NCBI GenBank assembly: GCA_022494885.1
Contig: JAGVSM010004264.1
Coordinates: forward strand, 1 to 64,000
Source: Micrasema longulum
Taxonomy: Eukaryota > Arthropoda > Insecta > Trichoptera > Brachycentridae
Length of the DNA stretch: 64,000 nt
Reading direction: 5' to 3'
Numbering within the stretch: the first letter of the stretch is position 1; each line of letters starts with the position of its first letter. Below the pieces are notes generated by a model. It saw only the letters and a program-made list of their open reading frames with translations. It made no database searches and was not told the origin of the DNA. A program made the translations under genes and the position numbers. This document shows, in pieces, positions 21,476 through 31,660 of the stretch.

Positions 21476-21631
21476 TAAATATATTATTACTGTTGACTTT
21501 TACATATGAATTTTCCGATTTAAAATCTATCATCGTTTGCATGAGTAATGACTACACAGCACTGTAACGCGCGAATGTTTTTGGGACAGTAAGGGAAAGG
21601 TTGACAAGAAAATTGCACGTCGGACTAATTG

Positions 21632-22592
21632 AACGTAGTTATGCAGAAAGCAGCCAGCCATAGAAAAGTGAAATTGAGATAATAGCACTTTTGTGAAAAG
21701 CCTGAATATTCAAATCTACACACAATAGAATGTTTTTGACTTTAACAAATGATAAACAATGAATGCTTTAGTTTTTTTTGTACTACAAACAAGAATATAA
21801 TTCAAAGAATTTCAAGTGCTGGATATTCGACAGCAGTATATATTGAGGTCAGTAGCGGTCACGCATTTTAGCAGGAAAAAATACGCAAGGGTTTGTCATG
21901 TTCATAATACTCATAATAAAGATCTGATTCTACTAAGAGGAGTTAATACTTTTTTGGCTAAAAGACAGCAATATTATATAGGCCCGAGAATATATAACCT
22001 TATCCCAGATTCACGGAAATGTGGTGGGATTGCCGGGCTGAGGAAGGTGTTGACTGCATTTTTAATCCGTATTGGTCGTAGGGAGTCAGAGAAATTGTTG
22101 TCCGATGTAGAAGGAGCTAAGCTTATTTCTAGTTTTACTAGTAATGACTTAGGACTTAGGATATAGAGATTTTGGTATTATTTATGTTTTCTCTGGATAT
22201 TTATTATTTACTTTTAAAACTGAAAAAGCACACATAATAATAAAACTGTAATTAATTTGTAATATTATAATAAAATACATAATTTACTGCCTTAGAACGG
22301 GGAAGCTATCCCTAGTTAGGCAGTTTAGATGAACCAACAGCAAAAATAAAAAATGTATATGTTTACTTTTACTATTATAAATAAAAATTTAAAAAAAGAA
22401 AAGTATGTATTTGACCAGTTTTCATGAATTATATAAGTACCATACGACTTTTCTAGTACTGTGGGTGTTTTCTGCAAATTAAGAAATGGCGTTTTTGTGA
22501 TCGATACCATTTTCAAAAGGTGTATACAGTCTTTTGTATGAAAGCGGTCTGGCTGGTTTTTTGCAGAACTACGTTCAATTTTACCTTATCGA
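21632..22592. mobile_element. MIT-1 copy 2, TIR-bearing miniature element split by LINE-H
   Basis: The left end TTGAACGTAGTTATGCAGAAA and the reverse complement of the right end (TTGAACGTAGTTCTGCAAAA) form terminal inverted repeats of about 30 bp including CCAGCCA. Between the arms (21,632-21,745 and about 22,330-22,592) sits the LINE-H copy. Without it the element would be about 380 bp. No transposase. The target duplication is unclear. Confidence 0.65.
21785..22330 (+). mobile_element. LINE-H copy 1, C-terminal ORF and 3' hairpin
   Basis: An ORF at 21,816-22,166 reads LDIRQQYILRSV, HFSRKKYARVCH, YIGPRIYNLIPDSRKC and IRIGRRESEKLLSDVEGAKL. GPRIYNxxPD is the usual LINE C-terminal motif. The 3' end has a clean double stem: ACTGCCT pairs with AGGCAGT around GGGG..TCCC (22,284-22,328). 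Other members are at 32.8, 33.5, 46.0 and 63.05 kb. Confidence 0.75.
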
Positions 22593-23734
22593 CAAAATCG
22601 GCGTTTGGCTGTCCGGTTTTCTGAACCCCAAAACTGAACCGACTTGGTTATTTTTTCCAAGATATCAGAATGAAATTTTTTGTGTCGGCACCGTTCCGTT
22701 TTAAAAAATATTTTTTATGTCTGTATACCGTGCGTCCGAAGACGGCAGATAAAACTGGGCGCTTGTTTGAGTTCTTGGATGGTCCTAGCCATCATAAAAA
22801 AACTATTTATCAAAAAAGTAAAACGACAGAGACGCAATGGTATCGTGTGCAAAAAATTACTGCTCTAGTCTAATACAGGGATAAAATGCCGGATAATGTT
22901 TTTAATTAAAAAAAAGGATACCGCGTTTCCTCTTAAATATTTTGAAGATGCGTAGTTAATTTTTATTTAATCTGCGTTTTTGAAAGGCAGACAAACAAAC
23001 ATTAAAAAAATATGTAATTAATTGAATCGGAATTCACTTCGTAACACTTCAAGTTTTATTTTTGAAATAATTTATTGAAAAATCAAATTAAATCCGGCAG
23101 ACATTTGAAAATGTTATTCTAAATTATCCAAATTTACTGGTATTTTAATTTTCAGTTTCAATTTAGTATTATTTAAAAAAACACGTTTTCCCTTATAACG
23201 CTGGTATTCAGAAAATACTTCAAAACACGCATAAAAATGGGTTTACATAAATATAAATATTTAACATCCTGGAAAATATACAACTTTTTTCTCTTACCCA
23301 ATGCCAGTTTTAATGCCGGTAATATTTTTGTAGGAGTTTGTGTAAAGAACTTGAAACTTGCTAAATCGCATTTTCTTGAACTAATCAAAATAAAATTTTA
23401 ACCCAAACATTTTTACGAGAGATTCCGTATTTTAAATTTATGGAGTCTTGAGAATTTTTTCGGTGGAAATCAATTTCGTTGCTTTCAAATAAATGTCGCA
23501 ATTAGCGGAGCATTTCGGGGATTCCCGTTGAAAAGTTAGAGCTCTGTTAAGTAATAATTTATTAGGGAATATTAATTTTGGAAATTGTAAACTGCGAACG
23601 ACTGAGTGATTATACTTACAGTTTGGAAATAAATCTATACGGCGAGATTCAAATTCTATTTTCTTCGTAAAAATGAATAAATAAGAGACTGCCATATTTT
23701 AGCGGAGATAATTAACGTTTTTGAAAAGAGAATA
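22593..23734. other. Intergenic, no gene recognised
   Basis: AT-rich; short frames near 22,670-22,870 and 23,173-23,695 match nothing I know and lack splice signals or repeat partners. Confidence 0.4.
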
Positions 23735-24535
23735 TGATAGTCTAAAGCTGATGGAATTTATCTTATGCAAATCGATACCACCCGATCGAGGCATAGAAGT
23801 ATCGACATACGTGAACGACTTCAGAATACATGCTTAAAGAAAGTACCAAACCGGTGGAAGCAAATAGCGGTTTTGACAGATTGTAAATCAGGGGTTCAAG
23901 CAATAGCTGATCGAAGTTCAGTCAAACCTCTTATTATGGACATTCATACAGATATACAAAAAATTAAAATCCAGATCACAGAATGTGTATATCGGATGGA
24001 TAAGAGGCCACTGCGGAATTCAAGGCAATGAAAAAGCAGATGAAAAGGCTCGAGAAGCTACTCTCAAGAAAACAGATCCTGATTTTGACAGATTTCCTTT
24101 AAGTTTTGCCAAAAAGAAAATAAGAAGCAGAACTCTTAAGCTCTGGAACGACCGGTATTTACGTAAAACTACTGTACAGGTAACTAAAATATTTTTTACA
24201 ACAATCTTTCATGCCTTTGATTTCAGGAAAACGCAGCAAGTTGGCTACGAACTGACTCAAATCCTTATAGGAGACGGATGTTTTATGAGCTATCTTCACC
24301 GTTTCAAGCTCTCAGAAATCAATAGCTGTCCATTTGATGATGAGATACCACAAGATGTCCCTCATTTGTTGGTGTATTGTCCGATTTTCAGCAATTGGAG
24401 CTTGAGGCGTGGTGCAGAAGTCTGGATGAGGACTTAGAAGATATCGTAACAGTAATAGGTCATAAGGACTTATCGCATGAGGTAATATCATAAATGGTAA
24501 AAATTGTAAAGGTGAAATAAATAAAAATAGGACAC
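23735..24535 (+). mobile_element. LINE-L, RNase H domain and C-terminal zinc knuckle
   Basis: The plus strand encodes an RNase H fold in two frames joined by a frameshift at about 23,985-24,030. First, VLTDCKSGVQAIAD carries a catalytic Asp in the TDCKSG motif; then WIRGHCGIQGNEKADEKA carries the GHxxIxGNExAD motif with the last catalytic residues. A linker follows and a CPFD..HLLVYCP cysteine/histidine cluster near 24,330-24,380. RNase H followed by a Cys/His cluster marks I/R1/Jockey-type LINEs. The RT upstream is missing. It ends with AAATAAATAAAAATA near 24,530. Confidence 0.85.
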
Positions 24536-24821
24536 AAAATGCCGAACGCTCTTAAAATGGAACGGAAGATCTGCTTATGCCTGTCAATAGTCCGGCTTCT
24601 CCCGTGTGAGTTTCCACTACCAGATCCTCAAACTATAGTCAAAACATTAGAAGGAACATACCTTTTGCAGTTAATATTAGCCTTGTTCATAATAAGCAAG
24701 GCAAAAAATATGCAACTGTATATTTTTAGTATTAGGAAATATGACCACATTTCTGATTATGGACGCCATAGGATATTCTAAGGTCAGTTTTTCTCTATAT
24801 TATTTTGACTGGGAATAGTTG

Positions 24822-25035
24822 ACAGGCGCCGTGACGCAATTTGTCAGACGGCCAACTGTGAAATGCGTCGCGGGTTCGATTCCCGCCAGTTGCAAGAAAA
24901 AATCCAAGAAAGATTTTTTTCTCAATTAGTCTGGATGTTGTGGTGTATTTTTCATCACCTCCTTTCATATCCCCTCTATCCCACCTGCTGACAAGCCTCA
25001 AAATAGAGGCTTAGCGGGTTATTCATTTAAAAAAA
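24822..25035 (+). mobile_element. SINE-beta copy 1 (tRNA-derived)
   Basis: GCGCCGTGACGCAATTTG head, B box GGGTTCGATTCCCGCC at about 24,870-24,885, a body with GTTGTGGTGTATTTTTCATC, and the tail CCACCTGCTGACAAGCC..GCGGGTTATTC then A-rich. Related to 37.6 kb through the TGTGGTGTA..TTCACC block. Confidence 0.7.
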
Positions 25036-25372
25036 AACTGGATAATAACTTAAAGTAGATACTTTTTACGAGTATCGAAATTTATTGTTCAGTATGAGTG
25101 CAAATAAAATATATGGGGACTTATAAATCGGGTACAAAGTTAAGCTTGAGAATAGTGATAGAATAATGATGGTATGGCAAAAAGTATTAAATATAAACCT
25201 CGCATAGAGTTAAACTCGGTTTAAATCTGGGATAGCGACCATGGAAACTTATACCTGCACATTATTATAACGCTGGAATAAGCATGCAGTCTGTCAAAAG
25301 TCATATTTTTCAGTAATCAAAATGGATAGCTTATGAGTTTTTTTATCAATTTTAAACAATTTCGAAGTCCTG

Positions 25373-25801
25373 TGTTTCGGATTCATTTTCTTTTATTCAA
25401 GTGTCAAGCCATTCCTTCCTTTGATTCCGGTGGTCCTTGTTTTGAATCCCAATGTACCTACTCCTCCCTGACGGCGAGTCAAGAAAGCAACGCGTGACAA
25501 CACAACAATAAAACACAACGAAAACCGTACCGCGAGCGTGACAGTGATTTCGAATCACCAACATACAAGAAAACGTGCAAAGTGACCAGTGCAAACGATA
25601 ACGGTGTCTTTCTGGACCAGTGCCAAAAGGAGGAAACCGTAAGTCCTTACTCCTTTCATTACTTCCAGGATTGACACTCAAAACCATAACGTCAATTAGT
25701 TTACCTAAAATCAAACGTTCCCTGTTTTCTTCGAACACGCGTATCGCGAGAGGGCAGGCCTTGTTTGCAGTCCCGAGGTCGAAGGTATCGAACATCCAAC
25801 A
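25373..25801. mobile_element. Solo LTR 1 with perfect 5-bp target duplication
   Basis: The plus strand starts TGTTTCGGATTC and ends GAACATCCAACA, so it is TG..CA in both orientations. It is flanked by TCCTG at 25,368-25,372 and TCCTG at 25,802-25,806. It is about 87-90 per cent alike by eye to the second copy at 30,832-31,289. A 5-bp duplication with TG/CA ends is the hallmark of an LTR retrotransposon; the internal region is gone, so this is a recombination product. Both strands carry reading frames conserved with the other copy; these follow from LTR similarity and do not mark a gene. Confidence 0.9.
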
Positions 25802-26028
25802 TCCTGCGACCTTCTCAATGCGATTATTAATTATTTATTTAAATTATATCTGAAATGTTAAATGTTTGTATGTGTTTTAATTAATTGTGATAAAAAAAGA
25901 AAAAACTATAGAATTCGTTTTTAACTTCTCTTCTTCCTAATTTTGATTTTTTTTCCTAACGGTTTTCTCCATGTTCTCGATTACACTGACAGTAGTCTCG
26001 ATTTGACTTTGAAGTTTGTTTGCGTTGT

Positions 26029-26116
26029 TATAAAAGTTACTGCGCACGCGCACATATCAGTGTTGACTGTTTAAAAAAATTAAGCATGAAATAACCTGTG
26101 AAGTGTTATTCTAGGT
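26029..26116 (+). promoter_or_regulatory. Candidate core promoter: TATA, TCAGT initiator and splice donor
   Basis: TATAAAA lies at 26,029-26,035 and TCAGT at 26,057-26,061. If the A at 26,059 is the start, the TATA box begins at -30, the textbook spacing. A CpG-rich TGCGCACGCGCAC sits between. Downstream, AG at 26,113-26,114 is followed by GTAAGA, a strong 5' splice site, giving a possible 56-nt non-coding first exon (the only ATG is followed at once by a stop). No second exon could be assigned, so this is a sequence-level prediction only. Confidence 0.35.
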
Positions 26117-26394
26117 AAGAAATATTTTTAAGTGAGCTTTTTTTTATATTTTTTTGTTTTATTTTATTATTTTTTTTTGTTTAAATAATATAATTATACA
26201 TTTTTACAATTTAAAAAATATTTCAAATGTTGTATTTTTTACTAAGACTAAAATCCCAGACAATTATTTACATTTTTAAAAACAATGAATAACAGATATA
26301 AATTAACAGCTGGAAAGATCAAAACATGTATATACAAGTAATAATAGATACATTTATTTTTGAAGCACAAGAAAAAATATGAAATATTTAAATA

Positions 26395-26880
26395 TTTACT
26401 CATATATAAACTTTTGACCGAGTAGCCACTCTCTTATTTTGCTTTTGTTACAATGAGAGTTAAATTTAAGTTTTTTCGGCAATAAATGAAAAATGCTAGG
26501 TACTAAATATTTGAGAGTTCTATTACCATACTTATTACATACTTTTGGTATTACTAAGTCATCATTAGACGTGTAGCGTGTATTATGGTTATGATTGAGA
26601 GGAAACTTGAATGTATTGCTATTAAATTGTTCAAAAATGATGCAGAGCCACAGTAATCCTCGAACCGGCAGAGTTTTAATTGTTTTGTACAGTAGATCAT
26701 TATTACTTCTTTGTTCGTAAATCTCTACTGGTACTTATTCTCTTAACTATAGAGAACTGTAGACGGTTATAAATAGATAAACCGGGTTTAGTTATTTCTT
26801 TGTGTAAACCTGGTATAAGGAAATCTAATAAGTAAGGCTTATGAATTTATATTTTTTGAAATATTTGCATTTAAAACTAC
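26395..26880 (-). mobile_element. LINE-Q, C-terminal ORF fragment
   Basis: Minus strand: FPLNHNHNTRYTSNDDLVIP, then YGNRTLKYLVPSIFHLLPKK and KIREWLLGQKF before a stop near 26,397. HNTRxxxxL..P, then YG.R.LxYxxPxxxxxLP, is the C-terminal signature of many LINE reverse transcriptases. The frame is open for about 90 codons; upstream it breaks into several frames. Confidence 0.75.
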
Positions 26881-27114
26881 AACGTAAAATTTAAGTCCCT
26901 CTAGTAACAGCAACCACAATATGTTTATTATTACCAGATTTGTTCATACAGTGTTTCTACTTACACGTCGTTTATCAGGGATCGCCAACTAAGCAATTCA
27001 AAACGTATTTCAGTTATGTTCCCTGCTTCGATACAGTCTTACCTGTTGAGTGCAGGGGAGCGATTACAATCAGAAGATACAGAAGCCATAACTTCGCTAT
27101 GATGATATAGTTGA

Positions 27115-27700
27115 AGCTAAATTAAACGTAGTTATGCAGAAAGCAGATAGCCATAGAAAAGTGAAAGTGAGATAATAGCACTTATATGAAAAGAGTGAAT
27201 AATCAAATCTACACAATAGTTGGAATGTTTTTGAATTCATCTTCGTTTTTTTTATATAACTAACAAAAATCTAATGAGGAACTTCAGCCCTACTGGAAAC
27301 TGAATACAAAAACTGTTTTCTTGCGCGCGGTAAAAATTAGAGCATTAAATTGTTACGTAAAATTTCTTAAAAATATACGAAAAAAATAATAATAAATATT
27401 TTAATAAAAACGCACTACTTTGAATGACGTCACTGGTTCATATGAACCATCCAATGATATGAGAGCATTAAAGGATATCCGGTTTGGTCACCGTAAACGA
27501 ACCAATCAGAAGAACTGTCATAGATCAACCTCTGAAAAAAGAAACTGAACTTCCTCATTATGTATTTGACCAATTTTAATGATGAAATTTTCTAGTGTTG
27601 TGGGTGTTTTCTGCAAATTGAGAAATGCCGTTTTTGTGATCGACACTGTTTTCAGAAGGTGATTACTACAGTTTTTTGTATGAAAGCGGTCTGCGACGCA
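27115..27700. mobile_element. MIT-1 copy 3, split by a KAP-1 element
   Basis: The left arm at 27,118-27,240 (AACGTAGTTATGCAGAAAGC) and right arm at 27,520-27,700 (AAATGCCGTTTTTGTGATCG, GAAAGCGGTCTG) match MIT-1. About 235 bp of another repeat (27,275-27,510) sits between them, whereas copy 1 has about 35 bp there. The right terminus is replaced by ER-1. Confidence 0.65.
27275..27510 (+). repeat. KAP-1 dispersed repeat, copy 1
   Basis: AACTTCAGCCCTAC, TTTTCTTGCGCG.GGTAAAAATTA and GACGTCACTGGTTCATATGA recur at 47,345-47,590 in the same orientation; parts recur near 39.15, 52.5 and 55.85 kb. It contains the palindrome TGGTTCATATGAACCA. Possibly a non-autonomous DNA element. Confidence 0.6.
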
Positions 27701-28200
27701 ATCACAAATGATTATTGACGTGCTTAAAAACATGCTAAGCATTCGAGCGATCACAATGAACAATAATGAACATGCTTTAGTTATCGCGGTCATAAGTTAA
27801 CGCGTGTGTAATCTCTATGTCAACGCTCGTGTTGGTTTGTTTTTTGTTTTCCCGTAAACAAATACAGTTCATCGGCGAAAAATCGGCGTTTATTATAAAA
27901 AATAAGACAATATACTGCATTTGCAAAATAGTATGGAGTATCTAATACTAAAAAGTAAAAATTAATTTACAATTACTTTGGCGACTGCTTTTCTTGCCAA
28001 CCGCTGCCGCCGGCTAAATGCAATAAATATCATGATTAACTGTGAACAAACAAATAAAACTTTATAAAACTAAATTATTTGACTTTACTTAAAGTTTTGG
28101 AATATTTTCAATATTTACACCGCTGAAATTCAAACATGTGATTGCGCAGCAGGATCGTGCGTCGCAAAACGTAAATATTTTGACATTTAATATAAGGTGT
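27690..28200 (-). repeat. ER-1 long copy 2
   Basis: Inverted counterpart of 10,405-10,860, colinear over its length (TTGACGTGCTTAAAAACATG, GTCAACGCTCGTGT, AGTATGGAGTATCTAATACT, GATTGCGCAGCAGGAT). Confidence 0.75.
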
Positions 28201-28259
28201 TGCCAAGCATCATGTTGAAGTGTGACAGTATTGAAAAATAAAATACTTCCGATCGAAAA

Positions 28260-28460
28260 CCTTTTTTTTTTAGTGCATAAAAGAAATATTTGCGTTCTTA
28301 TGATTTATCCAAATTTTTAATTTTGAGAGCCATTTTCAACGAGTTGTAAATAACTAACTATTAGAAAATGGGAATCAAGTTGGGGTAGAGTGGGATTCGA
28401 AGCACAGACATTTGATACGTGAGTCCGAGACACTAGTCACAGGACCACAACCCGATTAAC
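28260..28460 (-). mobile_element. SINE-gamma copy 3, inserted in a short ER-1 copy
   Basis: Minus strand: CTAGTGTCTCGGACTCACG head, B box degenerated to GCTTCGAATCCC, TTCTAATAGTTAGTTATTTA body and GGATAAATCATAAGAACGCA tail with a T-run at 28,262-28,271. ER-1 short-form sequence lies on both sides. Confidence 0.75.
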
Positions 28461-28570
28461 CCACAACGGATGTTCCATTGTGATCGCGAATTCTATAAAC
28501 AACCATGGTAAGAAATCGTTATCACATCGCTTTTTAGCACGTCGATAGTCATTTGGGATTGAACTACTGA
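28456..28570 (+). repeat. ER-1 short form, right part
   Basis: AACAACCATGGTAAGAAATC, GTTATCACATCGCTTTTTAG and CACGTCGATAGTCATTTGGG match 53,220-53,310. The left part of the same copy is at 28,130-28,200. Confidence 0.6.
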
Positions 28571-28669
28571 TTGTTTTTAGCAGAACAGAATTGATTTTAC
28601 TGAACCCGATAACACAAATACGTTCAATTATGATTATAAACTGTCGACCCCTCTTCAAGATTCGAGGTT

Positions 28670-28830
28670 AGTACATCGATAGCTATCGAGGGCACGTTAC
28701 ACAATGTATAAAATGGCCACCCCGACCAGTAAATGACAGGTTATAAGCCCTGTTATCGCTTAGACTTCCATATTCCCTTTTCTAAATTATTCTCCATTTC
28801 TGTTGAATGATACGAGTCTCTGTATTAATA
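28670..28830 (+). repeat. FB-1 fragment (Z)
   Basis: AAAATGGCCACCCCGACCAG, GACAGGTTATAAGCCCTG and CTTCCATATTCCCTTTTC; a diverged Z module only. Confidence 0.7.
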
Positions 28831-29042
28831 TTATTTTCGTTCTTACTATTTATTTTTATTCTATACCGAGACATTATAAATTGCTTTGTAGTGGCCGACC
28901 GCAACAAGATTTCAACCGAAATCGAAACGTATTTAAATAAGTTAAAAGTCATTTTGTTTAACTAACATATCTCACTTATTGATAAAACTTATGAGTTCTT
29001 TAAAGTAAGTGTTAAATAAAATATTTAGCGCTTTTTACTTAG

Positions 29043-29735
29043 TTGTTATGTTATTCTTCTTCACAGTCTCAATCCTGGGGATTGGTTTGCAGCAAAGTCC
29101 TGCATTTCGTCCTCCATTGGTCTCTATTTTCTGCAGCCCTCTTCAGCTCGACATATGAGGCGCAGTTTAAATCTTCACACACTTGCTCCAAATATTCCCG
29201 TCGGGGCGCCCTCTATAATTTGGCCCCTCAGCCATTCGCTCTATGATGTCGTGCAGGAGACTCTTATGGCGCATAATGTGGCCGATCCATCGAGCTCGCC
29301 TCTCTGAGATGGTTTTAATTAGGTGCCTACCTTCTTCGATTCAGTTGAGAACCTCGTCATTAGTGATGTGGTCTCTCCAGCAAATTTCTAATATTTTTCT
29401 GTAGCGCCACATCTCGAAGGCCTCTAGTCTTTTTTTTATCTCTTTCGGTAAGGCACCATGTCTTACAACCGTACATCAATATGCTCCATATTTGGTATTA
29501 TGTACTACCATGTCTTGGCAAGTTGCTTGCGGAGTTTTAGATTGATATTATTTGACTAAAAAATCTTTGATTTTTTGTTAAACGCAGGCCTCGCTTGGTG
29601 TATGCGGCAGTCGACTTCTCTTTTTGTTCTCCTATCCCAGGTGATCCTGCTTCCAAGGTACACAAACTCTTTTGCATTTTTCAGAGTTGCTCCTGACATT
29701 ACTATATTCATTCGTTGCTCATATAACTTATTTGT
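29043..29735 (-). mobile_element. RTE-clade LINE, RT C-terminal region (RTE-1 copy 1)
   Basis: Minus-strand pieces: EFVYLGSRITWDRRTKREVD, CRIHQARPAFNKKSKIF, INLKLRKQLAKT, then RLEAFEMWRYRKILEICWRD, HITNDEVLN, GRHLIKTISERRARWIGHIM and RGRPD. FxYLGSxIT, LKxxL, RLEAFEMWxxRKxLxIxWxD and GHIxR are the RTE signature in the right order. Frameshifts and stops make it dead. The tail has a GTGAAGAAGAATAAC end like the RTE at 60.4 kb. Confidence 0.9.
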
Positions 29736-29884
29736 AAGAGTGCTTCAATGTACGCTATGAGAACTTTAAATTATTAGCTATACAGGAATTACAAAAATAT
29801 AAGTATGAAAGATCTTAGATTTTTATGTAAGACAATGGCAATACATTAACTAATTATTTGAATGGACAGCAATCCAATACCCCT

Positions 29885-30000
29885 AATTAGGAAATATCAC
29901 ATACTTCGAATACCGATAAAAATATATGAAATAGATTTAGAATAATTAATTGTATTTTCAAAATCAATATGGATATTGTGGAGAGATGTTTTCGAATATT
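29885..30000 (+). repeat. Dispersed repeat THETA, copy 1
   Basis: AGGAAATATCACATAC, AATACCGATAAAAATAT and CAATATGGATATTGTGGAGA recur at 43,665-43,790 in the same orientation. A short reading frame crosses both but differs downstream. Confidence 0.5.
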
Positions 30001-30229
30001 TATTTATTTATTTTAAAGAAACAAACAGTCGACAATGATATAATAACATTAAAAAAAATACGGCTTAAAAACAGACGGGATACCAGTCTTAATAAAGATA
30101 CCGGGCTCGAAGATGTCGCGAAAGCGATGAAACCGATCACTGGATTTTCCAAATTTGTGGATTGAAGTATCACTCGTCTTTATTCATGTAATAAAGCACT
30201 TACTGATTTAATAAATGTTAAAAAACAAA

Positions 30230-30480
30230 TGTTGTGGTTAATGTTCCTTCAGTTGAACACCCCTGCAATACGTTACGCGCAATGTACTCTCACAAACAGT
30301 CGGAGCCGACCGCAGCCCCCGAGACAGGCGCCGTTGACCACCATTGTCATGACGTCACAACCACCGCGGATAGGGCATGTCATCAAATCGGACATTTTAT
30401 TTCAATCCATACGTTTTATACATTGTCATTACCCGCATTAAATGCTGGATAAAGGAGTCCTAAAGGCCGTTTACGCGTAC
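30230..30480. promoter_or_regulatory. GC-rich single-copy-looking block with a CRE site
   Basis: Contains CATGACGTCACAACC (a full TGACGTCA) at about 30,348-30,361, GAGCCGACCGCAGCCCCC and GACAGGCGCCGTTGACC. Two overlapping plus-strand frames cross it but neither resembles a known family. Regulatory function is a guess from composition. Confidence 0.2.
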
Positions 30481-30499
30481 ACAATATAATTGGTTTTGC

Positions 30500-31660
30500 G
30501 CCTGAAATATTTTGTTTTATCTTTTTTTATTGATAAATTTCATAAAAGGTACATATTTTTAAAAAATTCTTTACATATCTACTTTTACACATCTAGTAAA
30601 TGTTATCACTGTAACTCTCCAAAAAAAGAGACTAACTCTTGTGCTTGGAGAGTACTTACACCGTTGTCGTTGTTTATTTATAAGAGTTTATATAATTTTA
30701 AACACGAGTACTTGAGAAAAAAAATAAAAACATAGGATATATAAAGGAAAATCACTAATTAAAATTTAATGTGGTTTTTACACGTGTTCAAAAAATTTCT
30801 TTAGATTAACTTTAAATTTATATATTGATATTGTTTCGGATTCATTATCTTTTATTTGAGTGTCAAGCCATTCCTTCCTTTGATTCCGGTGGTCCTTGTT
30901 TTGAATCCCAATGTACCTACTTCTCCCTGACGGCGAGTCAAGAAAGCAACGCGTGACAACACAACAATAAAACACAACAATACAACATAACAATAAAACA
31001 CAACAACAAAAACCGAACCGCGAGCGTGACAGTGATTTGGAATCACCAACATACAAGGAAACGTTCAAAGTGACCAGTGCAAACGATAACGGTGTTTTTC
31101 TGGACCAGTGCCGAAGGGAGGAAATCGTAAGTCCTTACTCCTTTCATTAATTCCAGGATTGACACTCAAAACCATAACGTCAATTAGTTTACCTAAAATC
31201 AAACGTTTCCTGTTTTCTTCGAACACGCGTATCGCGAGAGGGCAGGCCTTGTTTACAGTCCCGAGGTCGAAGGTATCAAGCATCCAACAGATATATTATT
31301 TTTAATAGTTTTTAGTTCATTGGGAAGATAATTATAGTTTTTTACACCTTTAAAGACGAAGCTATTTTGACCATGACTTGTGTGGAATTTAGGAATTTTA
31401 ATATTATGTTGGAATCTGAGTGACTTATTCATCTCAAATTCTTTTATTTTTTCTTCTTTGTAAATTTGTACTTTAAAATTTATTTTATAAAGAGTGTCTA
31501 CTGTATGAACTTTAAATATTTTATTTAGACTTTCCGTATTGAATGTGGAGGGTTTCTTTAGAATTACTTTAATAATTAATCTTTGTACTATTTTAAGAGG
31601 GTTTTATATATTGGCATATGAACCACCCCACCCTACAATATAAAAAATAAAAAATATTTT
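30500..31660 (-). mobile_element. LINE-P, C-terminal ORF split by solo LTR 2
   Basis: Reading 31,660 to 31,295 on the minus strand gives an almost open frame: VQRLIIKVILKKPSTFNTES, LNKIFKVHTVDTLYKINFKV, NIKIPKFHTSHGQNSFVF and NYLPNELKTIKNN. The solo LTR interrupts, and the frame resumes exactly at ISIYKFKVNLKKFFEHV then a stop at 30,778. This is a LINE C-terminal tail. The 3' UTR has a stem CTCTCC..GGAGAG near 30,615-30,650. Little decay in the coding part suggests a fairly young copy. Confidence 0.8.
30832..31289. mobile_element. Solo LTR 2 with perfect 5-bp target duplication, inside LINE-P
   Basis: Starts TGTTTCGGATTC and ends AGCATCCAACA on the plus strand, flanked by GATAT at 30,827-30,831 and GATAT at 31,290-31,294. 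It is 458 bp against 429 bp for the first copy; most of the difference is an AACA-rich expansion near 30,965-31,010. Removing the LTR and one duplication restores the LINE-P frame. TG/CA ends and a 5-bp duplication fit a Copia, Gypsy or Bel/Pao source; superfamily not determinable. Confidence 0.95.

Noticed and set aside
25397..25853. Conserved reading frames shared by 25.4 and 31.1 kb on both strands
   Set aside because: The segments are two solo LTRs with TG/CA ends and 5-bp duplications, so similarity is of DNA, not of a protein.
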